Below, piece by piece: positions 44,838-55,186 of a stretch of DNA of 64,000 nt; the stretch's first letter is position 1, and the number at the start of each line of letters is the position of its first letter. Source of the DNA: Calonectria ilicicola (lineage: Eukaryota; Ascomycota; Sordariomycetes; Hypocreales; Nectriaceae); contig CP085825.1 in NCBI GenBank assembly GCA_020809705.1, forward strand, positions 4,898,001 to 4,962,000, in the 5' to 3' direction. The position numbers were made by a program, and so were the translations under genes. The notes beneath the pieces were generated by a model. That model saw nothing but the letters and a program-made list of their open reading frames with translations, was not told the DNA's origin and did no database searches.

Positions 44838-45822
44838 AATGGAGGACTGTTGGTTTGGCATTTTGTTTTACATGGTTCATTTGACATTGATATTCATTCC
44901 TCTCCTTTGTCTAGCCGAGCTGCGCTCAGACGGTCACAGCATATCTTTAGTTTAGTTGTTACTTTCTCCTTTTTCCCCTTCTCAAATTCTTGTTAGCATA
45001 GGGGAGGCGATTTGATCTCATTGCGGTATCATGGTTCGGAGCAGTACATTATCATCAACTTCACAATAGGTTCAATAACAGTTCATTTTCTTAACCCTAC
45101 ATTCACCCCGCCTTTGCTAGTTGTTCCATATCATGCCAGAGTCCATGTTACAGGGGTAGGCCTGTTCCAGGCCCTCGAGTGTCAATGCAAAAAACTAACC
45201 CGCATGCATGACCACATCGCGAGAGCCAACTAGCGCCGTCTCCGTCTGGAGACGAGAGAACCAACGCTGCCGGCACTTGGCTGAGCTTAGATGACCAAAT
45301 AGGGCGGGGGCACATTACAAAGGTTGCTATAACGGGCAACTGGATTCTCTGCTAGCTCGCCCGACCTGTCACCGTAGTGCGTGGGCTGGCATTTTGACTT
45401 GGCGCTCCGAGTGACTACGGCTTACTGTGGATTGTCGCAGCAAGCACCCACGTCTGACGCGTTTTCCCCCGAATTGGGTGCAAAGGCTCGGCCCCCGGAA
45501 CTCAAATAAATTTGGCCGCTCCTTGACCCTTTTTATCGCATTTTCCCGTGAGGCTTGATTCACGAACTATTTTAGCATGTCGCCAGCTAGCGGTGATGGG
45601 AATGGATTGTGCTGTAGTAGCGCCTATATAGCATCGAGTGGAATGAACGCAAAAATCTACAAATAACTAAAAAAAGAACAAGCCTCAGCCTTCCCGCTCT
45701 ACCCACGAAAAACATGACCTCAAATAAGTGAGCTTTGCTCAGCATCCACCAACGCCATGCCGTTAAAATGTGGCGCAAGGTTGATTCAAGACCTTGGAAA
45801 TTACTAAGAGGTAACTAACTGC
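44838..45822. other. Convergent spacer, thioesterase / P450
   Basis: About 1 kb between the 3' ends of two convergent genes. No further gene or repeat recognised. Confidence 0.5.
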
Positions 45823-47339
45823 TCAAACTTTCTTCACCCTAAATTTCACCTCGCCCTTTAGCCATGGCGAACCAATCTTGCCAAAGTCCAGAGCGGTAAA
45901 ATCTGTAGACTGTGGCACCTCGGGGCTTGCCCAATCCACATCAAAGTTTTTGAGTAGCGTAGCAAGTGTCCTCGTGACCATGATAGTGGCCATCTTCTCC
46001 CCGACACAGCGGTGACTGCCGCCACCAAACGGGAGAAACCGTGTCCCCGATTCGGAGCGGTTGTCAATGTGCAAAAGCTCTCCTGATTCGGTGATCCACC
46101 GCTCAGGATTCCAGCATTCTGGGTCTGGGAAATTCGCCGGGTCGTGGTGTGTGGAGTAAGGGCTGATGGAGACGATGGATCCTTTTGGGACCGAAATATT
46201 GGTGGATGGGATAACCACTTCTTTCTTGGCAAGCCTAAGCATTTGGAATCCCGAGTAGAGACGGGAGCATTCTCTGATGCATGCCTGTAGGAGAATGGAG
46301 TCCTCATCCGGCCGGGCTCGCAGCTCCGTGGTTAAACGCTTTAAAGTCTCGGGGTGACGTAGTAGCTCCGTAATTGTTAGTTTAGTTGATTTTTCAGAGT
46401 AGATTGAGACTTACTGTAACGAGAGACCAGCTAATGCTGGCAGCGGTGCTTGTGTGAGCAGCAAACATGAGTAGAGTGTGATGGCTCGGCATCAGATCGC
46501 TGAGCATAGCAGTGGATTTGTCTTCCATTGTGAACGCAATATAATCGGGAAGTATTCTCGATGAATCAATGCCGTTAATTTCTCTTTGATTCAATCGCTC
46601 AAGAAAAATATCCTTGATTCTCTCTCGTGCTTGTTTCAACCTCCGTGCTGGTGGGTGAGGCACCCAATCTGGTAGAATAAATGAGAGAATGCTTCCAATA
46701 TCTGCCTCCATATTGTGCAACAGGTCCACAAGCTCTTGAACGTCATTTTCGTAAAAGTCCTGCCCCATAAGGGTTCTCACAATGATTTTGTGTACCAAAA
46801 ATGAGATTGACTCCCAAAGAGGGAGTTCTTCATGCGTATCCCATTCCTCGGCGGCCTTTTGGGTTTCCTCTATGGAAACGGTGCTCGTGTAATCTTGAGC
46901 AGCAGCACGATTGACGTATCTACTCAGAGAGCTCAGGAGTAGTCTGTAATGGTTCCAGTATCCAGAGTCAAGAATCTTGTTGAGAAAAATGCCCTGGCAT
47001 GTGTCAGTGGATGTTATACTCGGCGAAGATTAAGAAATCGATTACCATGCCACCCGTAAAAGACCAGACATCTTCTTTGGTCTCAAGATATACCTTATTA
47101 AGAGTGTTTCCCCTAAGCCAAACGGTATAGACCGTCAGAATTTGAAGACTGAATATGTTACCGCATTGCACCGTGGCCTTTCCGATCAGTTCGACGGGCT
47201 TGGTGGCATAATCAAGGGCATCACCAAGAAAGGCAAATCGACCTTCACCTTTGTATGACGGCACTATTCTGCGGAAGGGGCATGCGATGTAGATAAATAT
47301 CACCCCTGCAAGAAGGATGATAGACTGAGGGAGAGACAT
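45823..47339 (-). CDS. Cytochrome P450, CYP51-like
   Basis: Membrane-anchored haem monooxygenase, presumed tailoring oxidase. Minus-strand exons 47339-47046, 46993-46415 and 46365-45823; introns 52 and 49 nt; 471 residues. The start ATG opens an N-terminal anchor (SIILLAGVIFIYIA); the upstream TTG frame is discarded. I-helix FAAHTSTAA (275-283) resembles the CYP51 GGQHTS motif, with Ala for the Gly. K-helix ExxR is ECSR (323-326). The PERW region is WNPERW. Haem loop FLPFGGGSHRCVGEKMA, Cys411. Second-intron acceptor is an unusual GGAG, required to join SLVT to LLRHPE. Similarity to CYP51/CYP7-type P450s rather than typical polyketide CYPs is by eye. Shares a 1.3-kb divergent promoter with the MFS gene. 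Confidence 0.9.
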
Positions 47340-48686
47340 GGTGATTAGCAATATGGATCGAGAAATACGCTGCAAAGAAAAGAAGAACTCGCCGAGGGTC
47401 GGCTGTATGTATAGAAAACGGACTTATGCTACGGTAATTTTCACTATTTAAGTGCACTTCCTTGACTGACTGAGCATCGGCCGCTTATAAAGATATTGGT
47501 TCCTGAGCTTATTTTGGGCGAGCAGCCCGTCATCCGCTCGAGTGCCTTCCGCCCCCGAAAGGCAGCAATGGCGCCACAAAATTTCGACTTTTTCTACTAA
47601 GTCTAATTTTGACAGAATGATCCGTGATGTTCAACGATGCTCGTGTGGCGGAGACTGCTCTTCCGTTGGGTCTCGGAATGGGTCCTATCGAATCACGGGG
47701 CTTTTAGGACTAAGCCTCAAGTCTCGTATTTAGCCTTCCAAGGCTAAGAATCCGAAAATTCCTGCATGGTCTCGGATAATGTGGCAAATTTGGTGAAATT
47801 GGCTTAAAAATTGATTGCTTGCGCGCTGTGTATGTCCACTCTGGGAATCAATGCCAAGGTAGGATCCAAGGCTTAGACTAAGAAACATATTAATCCTTTT
47901 TGCCAAGGGTGAGTCAGCAATCGAATGCTCCTCAAAAAATCACACTTACCTTGATAATGAATGAGAAGAAAAAAATCATAAAAATGAATCATATTGGAGT
48001 ATCGACCTCGTTCATGAATTTTGCCGGATGTGGCATCGCGATGGTTCGGTGTCTAGGCGGTACCGTGCCTGGGTGGGTAGCTGATTAGAGAGGGCAACGC
48101 GTTGTCCCACAGGGAAGGGCACAATCTTTTAAGGGGTGTATTGTACAGGTACATGCGATACGTTTTTTTACCATGATTCATCATGTGAAAATGTTGATAT
48201 GAACAGGAATATTTATCGATAAATGGATCACTATCGAGAAAATATCAACGTTATTTCTTTGTCATTTTTATTGCACGGACAATTAGAGGGAAAAACAGCG
48301 ATGCAATCAAGATACTGTTGTCATGACAGTGCACCTATCCTAATCTGTTTATTCTGTCTGATAGTCACATTTCGTACAGTATCGATGGAATCATTTCGTT
48401 TGTTATTATGACGAGCATAGCCTATCCATTAGGCGCCTGCTTGCCTTGAAAGTAGACCACTCCCAACTTACGTCAAATCACGCTCCCACAATTTTGAGCT
48501 ACCACCGTTCACACATTAATCAATGTCCATGATTCGGGTTATATCCTCCTCCTTCTGCTTCTTCTTCCTTCAAATACCCTTCTCTTCGCAAGAGCATACC
48601 AACACAAAACTTGAGTCAAATTTGTTACACATAGTAATCAGCACGAACACTAATTGCTTGGATTATTTTCAAAGTCTCTACACAAA
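47340..48686. promoter_or_regulatory. Divergent promoter, P450 / MFS exporter
   Basis: A 1.35-kb interval between two outward-pointing genes. A CGG-N11-CCG site lies at 47649-47665 (spacer AGACTGCTCTT), about 310 bases from the P450 start. It agrees with the site in the A1-like/thioesterase promoter at CGGA--CT---CTTCCG. No gene seen inside; short AT-rich frames are ignored. Confidence 0.4.
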
Positions 48687-50326
48687 ATGAAATCGCCATC
48701 GCCTCAAAATCGAACTTTTAGCTACCACCGTGATACTTTGACATTATTATCAAATCTCAGTTACTTCCAAAACGACACACCCTACATGGGGAGCCACAGA
48801 GGCAAGTGTTCATGGAACGAAGAGTCCCCGCCGACGGCTTCCCACAACTCGCCAGCTGAACATAGATGCCAGTGCGACCTTGAAGTTGAGGATATTACTA
48901 CAGATGGAGGTCTTCGCGCCTGGCTTGTCGTATTTGGTGGTTTCGTGAATTTCCTAACAGGTTTTGGTATGGATCTTGCCCCGATTATACATCTCTCATT
49001 CTCAAGTAACATACATCTAATTAGCCCACTGTAGGCATCATGAACTCTTTTGGGATTTTTCAAGGATATTACTCCCATCATATGTTGAACCACGAACCAG
49101 TCGCTACTGTCGCTTGGATCGGAAGTGTTCAGGTAAGAATGGATAGTAACAAGCGTCTCAGTTTATCATATTTCTGAACCTTTTCAAGCTGTTTTCAATG
49201 TTTATTGGGGGGCTCTTCGTTGGTCCTGCGTTTGACAGATGGGGAGCTCGCTCTGTCATGATCCCAGGCGCCTTTCTCGTCATGGGCTCTTTTGTTGGCG
49301 CCAGCTTTTCGACAGAGTTTTACGAGCTCCTTTTGTCTCAAGGTTTTCTTTTTGGTATTAGAAATGCCATGTTGTAAGCTTTATGCCGCTTTACTTAGGT
49401 GCATATTGAATTTACGGATCTACAGGTATTACCCAACTACCGGCGCAATCGCTGAGTGGTTTGACAAACGTCGAGCTCTCGCTTTCGGTTTGGCAATCTC
49501 TGGCTCCTCCATCGGTGGAATTGTTTGGTCATTAGCCATTTCAAAGCTGCTCGACACCATCGGGTTCGCCTGGACCAACCGTGTTCTTGGGGTTGCTTCG
49601 TTTCCCTTGCTGGCAACAGCCTGTGTACTTGTGAGAGAACGAAGGAGCGCGGCAGAGGATGGCGCTCATGGGTGCAGGCTATTATGTCCTTCAAACATTT
49701 CTCAAGAAATATTTCAACCAGAATTCGTGGTGCTAAGCCTTTCCCTCTTCTTCGTATACATGGGAATGCTTGTGCCCTTTAATTGGATCACCCTTTATGC
49801 CCAAAGTAAAGGTGTTGCAATTTCTAAGGCGAATGACCTCCTTCCGATGTGCTACGCTGGATCTGTGTTTGGGAGAATTGCAACCGGTTGGATTGCGGAT
49901 CGAATGGGAAGGTAAGCTCCTTGGTCTTTTTCTTTTCGTGTCATTCTTCAGGTCCCAGTTTTGACGTGTTGAAGGTTTAATGTCCTTGTCGTCTTGACAA
50001 TTGGGACAAGCACCCTGATATTTTGCTGGATCGCAATGGCGAATTTCAGGCATCAAGTCGTGTTTGCAATTCTCTACGGATTCTTCTCAGGTGGGCTAAT
50101 TCCTCTAGGATCTACTTGTGTTGCCCAAGCCTCCACTAACATAAACCACGTCGGCTTTCGCATGGGTGTTGTGATGGCCTTCTGCTCACCCGGTACTCTC
50201 ACGGGTAATCCTATTAGTGGGATTATAGGCGACAAGTTGGGCTGGGTCGGAGTTCACGTCTTCTCAGCTTCGATTGTGATGGCGGGCGCAATCCTTCTAT
50301 TGTGGGCAAGGTTCCTCTTAGGCTAG
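48687..50326 (+). CDS. MFS transporter, monocarboxylate (MCT) type
   Basis: Plasma-membrane carrier, probable exporter of the pathway product or an importer of small acids. Exons 48687-48966, 49035-49132, 49189-49373, 49426-49911 and 49975-50326; introns 52-68 nt; 466 residues. A cytosolic N-terminus of about 75 residues precedes the family signature DGGLRAWLVVFGGF and GIMNSFGIFQGYY (rejoined across intron 1). Further landmarks: GPAFDRWGARSVM in the loop between helices 2 and 3, YYPTTGAIAEWFDKRRALAFG, and GRIATGWIADRMGR before intron 4. About twelve hydrophobic helices can be counted. The start is the first in-frame ATG; upstream only a TTG is available. Intron 4 must use the third AG, since earlier acceptors give a stop. 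Convergent with the IFRD gene. Confidence 0.9.
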
Positions 50327-50729
50327 AATTCGCGAGCCGCACTCCGGCGGAGGCCGGGTTGGGCCTGCTGACCGTTCGGTAGCGGAGGGCCACCTTTCGT
50401 GACACGTCGAAAGCATTCCTTGGCACAGCATAACGCAACTGGAGAATCATGGCTTCAATATAAATGCAAAAGAAATATTTTCACAAAATTTCAAATGGGT
50501 ATTCAAACTAAGCAGTAATCTTATCTATGTTTTGGAATGAATGGGTTCCAGACAACCTGAGGCTGGTTCTCTCTAGTCTCTAGAGAATGGAAAAGGGGTA
50601 TGGCTAAAGTCCATACCTAACAATACAACAGTTCACGATGGGCTTTGAGCGTTTGCTTGCCCACGACCAAGAAAACCCCGAAAAAAAAAAACCAAGCACC
50701 AATAATAATAGCAACCTCAATCACATTGT
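50327..50729. other. Convergent spacer, MFS / IFRD (cluster right border)
   Basis: About 400 bases between convergent 3' ends. Purine-rich short runs only; marks the change from cluster genes to core genes. Confidence 0.5.
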
Positions 50730-52106
50730 TTATCGTTTACCGCCCTTGGCAACGGGATGCTTCGAAGGTTTCTTACCCGAAGTTGCGTATGCTGTAAAAT
50801 CAGCATCGCTCAGGCATTCGGAAACAATAGGATTGACGATGTGTTTCTGAAGATGACTGCCGAAAATGAGCTTCAGCATATCCACCCTTGAAAGGAGAGA
50901 CCAAGTGTCAATGATGGCGATATCATTGCCGAGCCGAAGCTTGATCCGATAGCCAAACTCAACAACGCCATCCTCATTGGCCTCGGCTGCGGAGAGCCTG
51001 TTCCTCTTATCGGGTGCGAATCCAGCCTCAGAGTAGCCTGGACCAACACTTCGCTCAAGTGAAGTGATGACGCTAGCGAGGGTGTCTCGCAGACTCTTGC
51101 GGTCCTTCTTTGAAACAGATTTGGAGCTATTCTTGGCCAGTTCACCCATGCGACCGATCAATCTTTGCGGATCGTATGGAAGCTGGAATGGTTCGCCCGT
51201 CTCCTCCTCATGCGTGCGTGATGATTCGAAAATGAGGGCAATACAAGCAGCGGCGTGCGATTGAACATTTACGTCGGAGCTGTCCAGTTGGTCAACAAAT
51301 GTGTCCAAGGCCAGGTCAGCGGTAAAAGAAAGATCATCAACGTGGCTGGCCACGAATGCCCAGGCCTGGAGGGCAGCTGAAACGACAAGACCGCTGTCAT
51401 GAGCATCGACGCTCTCTCCATCCGTTTGAATGATGTCCACGCAATAGTCAAGTAGTTCCTGCGCCCCCTCCTCAGAACCTCCACCGTAGAGAATGGCGAA
51501 GCAGAGGGCATAGATGGCAAAGACCTCGCAATCCTCGTCGTCTTCATCAGAAATTATCTGTTGTAGAACTTGCTGGCCATGCTCAGCGATGTCTGCTTCC
51601 TCGGAGGTGGCTAGTGTTAAGACGAAGGCTTGCAAGCTGAGCATCCGTTCTCGAGCTGTCATTCCTCGGTTGGCAGAACGTAGGAATAGTTCGGCGAGTT
51701 CGGTGGCAGCTTCATCAAGCCACTCATGAGTCTGAGGGGTGTAACGAGTTCGCAGGATCTTGATGTAGATCTCCAGCAATTGCTCTCGAGTCTCACTATT
51801 ATTGTGCCTGCGGTCCTGCAGCTCCTCGATGAGGTGCCTGGCATCAAAAACGCTGATCCCTTCCTCACTAATATCGATGCCGGAGCTGCCAGAGGTAGTA
51901 CTCATAGTCATGGCGTCGTAGTCCTCATCATCGTCACTCTCGTCAGAAGCCACGCGACTTGGGGCTGCTGAGTGGGCAGGTGACGTCAGCAGTGAAGCCA
52001 TGGGTGAGCTTCGAGGGGTCTGGCTGAGCGAGGCACGACCAGATTTCAAAGCCTTTTTTGAGACCGTCTTGTCGCCCTTGAGGGCCTTGACTCGTGCGTG
52101 ATTCAT
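50730..52106 (-). CDS. Interferon-related developmental regulator (IFRD) family protein
   Basis: Helical-repeat protein of the IFRD1/IFRD2 family; animal members act in transcriptional and translational regulation, and fungal members are core genes of unclear role. Single exon, 458 residues. A basic Ser/Pro-rich N-terminus leads to an acidic patch (DESDDDEDYDAM). The IFRD helical domain starts near residue 90 (FDARHLIEELQDRRHNNSE) and includes YALCFAILYGGGSEE. The C-terminal IFRD domain ends in TWSLLSRVDMLKLIFGSHLQKHIVNP, the family hallmark, followed by a basic tail KKPSKHPVAKGGKR. Start chosen at the only ATG that gives the conserved N-terminal MNHARVKAL. No functional link to the cluster is suggested. 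Confidence 0.9.
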   Translation of the reverse strand: MNHARVKALKGDKTVSKKALKSGRASLSQTPRSSPMASLLTSPAHSAAPSRVASDESDDDEDYDAMTMSTTSGSSGIDISEEGISVFDARHLIEELQDRRHNNSETREQLLEIYIKILRTRYTPQTHEWLDEAATELAELFLRSANRGMTARERMLSLQAFVLTLATSEEADIAEHGQQVLQQIISDEDDEDCEVFAIYALCFAILYGGGSEEGAQELLDYCVDIIQTDGESVDAHDSGLVVSAALQAWAFVASHVDDLSFTADLALDTFVDQLDSSDVNVQSHAAACIALIFESSRTHEEETGEPFQLPYDPQRLIGRMGELAKNSSKSVSKKDRKSLRDTLASVITSLERSVGPGYSEAGFAPDKRNRLSAAEANEDGVVEFGYRIKLRLGNDIAIIDTWSLLSRVDMLKLIFGSHLQKHIVNPIVSECLSDADFTAYATSGKKPSKHPVAKGGKR

Positions 52107-55100
52107 GGTGACGTATTTATGTTGTTGGTTTCTGAATACGGGTGGGTTTTTAGAGACCGGTTAGGATTCGTAGAACGTGTGCGCAGTCGCAAAGGGAGAA
52201 AAATATCGAGAACCGGAAATTCGGTCAGGGTAGAAGCTGAAAAGTTGACGAGGAAGACTTGCTTCGAGGGCAGCCGTAGAAAGAGTCCAACTCTTCAAAA
52301 ACAGGATGGGTGGAATCCTGTCCGGCAAGCGATCCTCGTCGTAGGCGGCGCTGGGCCAGTAGTTGGTCAGGTTGGTATCGTTTTGGTTCTGGTTCGACTG
52401 AGATTGGTGGAGCAGGCGGCGATTTCTGAAATTTTCAAAGCGTCGCGAGAGATAAAATCCATGGGGGATATCGGGGATAGAGAGTTAGAATCCGGGGGGC
52501 GAGACAAAGGGGGTGGTTGTTGCAAAGCAAAGCAAAGGAGCAGAGGTTAAAAGGAAGAGAAATAAATGGATGTGCGGATGAATAATAAATCAAGCTGGAC
52601 TGGACTGCTGGACTGGGTTGTGGACTTGTCCTGTGGCGTGGCTGAGGAACGTGAGAAGTGGATGCGGGACCCCCTGGTCCGAGGACAAATGTGGCCACCA
52701 GGGCATGACGATAATGCTAGCCAGGGTTCTTTTTTAAGTGAACCCTTTTTCCAGGGCAAGCGACAAGTTCCGAGCGCACCACTTGGGTAAAATTCGATTA
52801 AAGACACCCCTTGGGTCACAAGCAACCATTTTCTTTTCAGGTCAGATGGCGGCTAGGCAGCTTAGCTAGAAGATAGGCCACACCAGCCACGACTGGGCAG
52901 GGTGGGCAGTCATGGAGCAAGGGCAGCGCCAGAGTCGATAGGGCCTGGACATTGGCGTTGAGCGATGGGACGCTGCACGCTGCAGACCATTAGAGAGACC
53001 CCTCCCCCATATAGCGCTAACAGAGGGAATGGTCCCCAGCGTCTCCGCTATTGCGTCCCACGGAGGGTAGCTCAGCGGGCATCCCCACCGTTAATCCCTG
53101 CTGAGCCATCGTCATCGATCCATCACTTTACGCGGTGGTCGCGTCCGCAGGAATGCCTTACTTGTCTCGCCGATGATGATGAATGTGCATGACGGACGGT
53201 GTCTCGTCCGCATCGTTGCCAGTTCACGATATTTGCGCCGAAACATAGGCCCTCAGCTTGCCACACAAAAGCCGCTATGAAGCTCCTAGGTCGCCTCAGC
53301 TCGCCTTCAACAAGCTTCTGGAGTCGGCCGCCGCATGGCGAATGTCACTGTGTGGAACTTTATAATGCACCGTCTGGAGACACTGTATCTTCCGATTCTT
53401 GGTCTTGGGGTCACCAGACCTTCGGTCGGTCCTATATCGCTCGCTACTCGTCGCCCAAGCCGATCTGAGCAGCGTGCTGTAAAGCCGCTGGATGCGCTGA
53501 CAAACGAGACAATCCGATGATGGCCCAACGGGTCACTGGCCACAGCTCGTTGGGCGCAAATGAAGGGCCAAGATGAGGACACGAGCGAGTTGGAAAACAT
53601 GGGTGAGGCCGCATGAAAGATTGGCGAGGACCTGAGACCTTGAAGCTTTGCACGTGTCTTAGATGTGATACTGTGCCGTGCGGGTTGGCGGAACTGGTTA
53701 TGCAAGCCTCTGGCGCCTCGGAGTGGGCAACGTCACAGGCAAACACGCAAATGCGCAGTTTGGGGGCCGAAGTTTCGGCCAAAAGCGCCATTCAGCCGTT
53801 CTTCAAAGGCTGCTTGCTCTCTGATAGGCAGTTCGGCTTACGCTCAGGCCATCGTAACATAAAAACGATTGGGTGACTTGGAATAATGGCACAAAGGTGT
53901 TGCGGAGACGCATGGCTTGGTTGCCTTGATGTGGTGGCCGGAGAGTCCTCGCAAGCCCAGGCGAGCCATGGCGGACGAAGCCGTACGAGTGCAGGCAATG
54001 GCGCTATTTACTGATGCAATGCTTGAGGTTACTTTATTCAGCTTATCGACTGACAGGAAGTGAGGTACAGGTCGTGGTAGCGCCAACGAGTGAGACACGA
54101 GACATGGCTGTGGCGAACGATCTCTCGAGTCCCAGCGGGAGCCATGTTAGTGACCCAATCGCCCCTGTGCTGCTTTGGTGCGCCCACCTGTGCATCCCGT
54201 CGATCTATTTGGATCTGCTACGACGGGAACTTCAGAATCATGCTTCGGGGTTGCTGGCGGCTTACTTTGCAGATACTGCTCGGTTTCTCTTGAAATGCTA
54301 TGCTGGCCGTGTGCTTAACAGGAGAGTAGCGGTCTCGATTGTAAAGGATGAACCTGGCGGCGGGAGGGATGCGACACGGAGTGGGACCACCCCGGAGGCG
54401 TGTGGGCTTGAGTGAGCAACTATGAACTGTCGGCACTGTACGAGCCAACATACTGCACTGATGCTGCAAGCAAATGCCTTATTCTTTGGCTCAGGCAACG
54501 CACCACTTCGTTTCCGGGTATTTCTTCTCCGCTCTGTTTCCTCTTCAAGGCTTGGATTTTGCCAAGCAACTCCTTCTAGTCGCGCTTGGTTCATCCCGCC
54601 CTCATTATCACCACATTCAACTTACCCCTCCTCCCCTCGTCACGTTTGATATCCCTCCGAAGTCGTCTCCCGCGACCCCACTAATTCGTAGCGGCCTAGT
54701 GCCTAGAGCTACCTAACCAACTAGCCAACGTTCTCCCCCACCGTCCCGATAAGCGGCTTATCGTTGCCTGTCTGCCTGATACAGCAGCTCGCTCACTGAC
54801 TGCTGCCCCACCTCGTCCTCACCTTCCGGGTCACCCATCCATCACTCGGCACCTCATCAACTGGTCGGGTCTTGCACTTTTGCTGTACCAAAAGTGCATT
54901 TCCTTTGCTTGCACGCCTTCATAAACTCTTTCCCCTCCTTCTCCACCATATTTCTCTCCCTTCTTCTCTTTTGCTTTACACGAATCCACCCGCCTGCGGA
55001 ACCTACCTGCTGCACCTGCTGTACCTACAAGAATATCCACTGCTGACGTCGTTTGCCGGCGGCTCTCAAGGCATACGTGAGCCCGGCCATCACCGTCGCA

Positions 55101-55186
55101 CAACCCCTCACTTGGCCAACAACCTCGACCACCACAGTCTTTGGAAGCTTCGCATCCAGCTGGTACCAGCTTTCGGTCTGGCCAAA
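52107..55186. other. 3.1-kb divergent interval between IFRD and FHA genes
   Basis: No supportable gene. About 54,700-55,186 is pyrimidine-rich and probably the leader of the FHA gene. The longest frame (54,014-54,415, 133 codons) has no recognisable domain. Confidence 0.5.

Noticed and set aside
17291..50326. Trans-acting enoyl reductase gene in the cluster
   Set aside because: Looked for as the usual PKS-NRPS partner; no medium-chain reductase frame exists outside the synthase.
53045..53080. GGTAGCTCAGCGGG, reminiscent of a tRNA D-arm
   Set aside because: No matching anticodon arm, T-arm or acceptor stem could be folded around it.
54014..54415. 133-codon frame between IFRD and FHA genes
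   Set aside because: Longest frame in that gap but without motif, promoter or conserved features.
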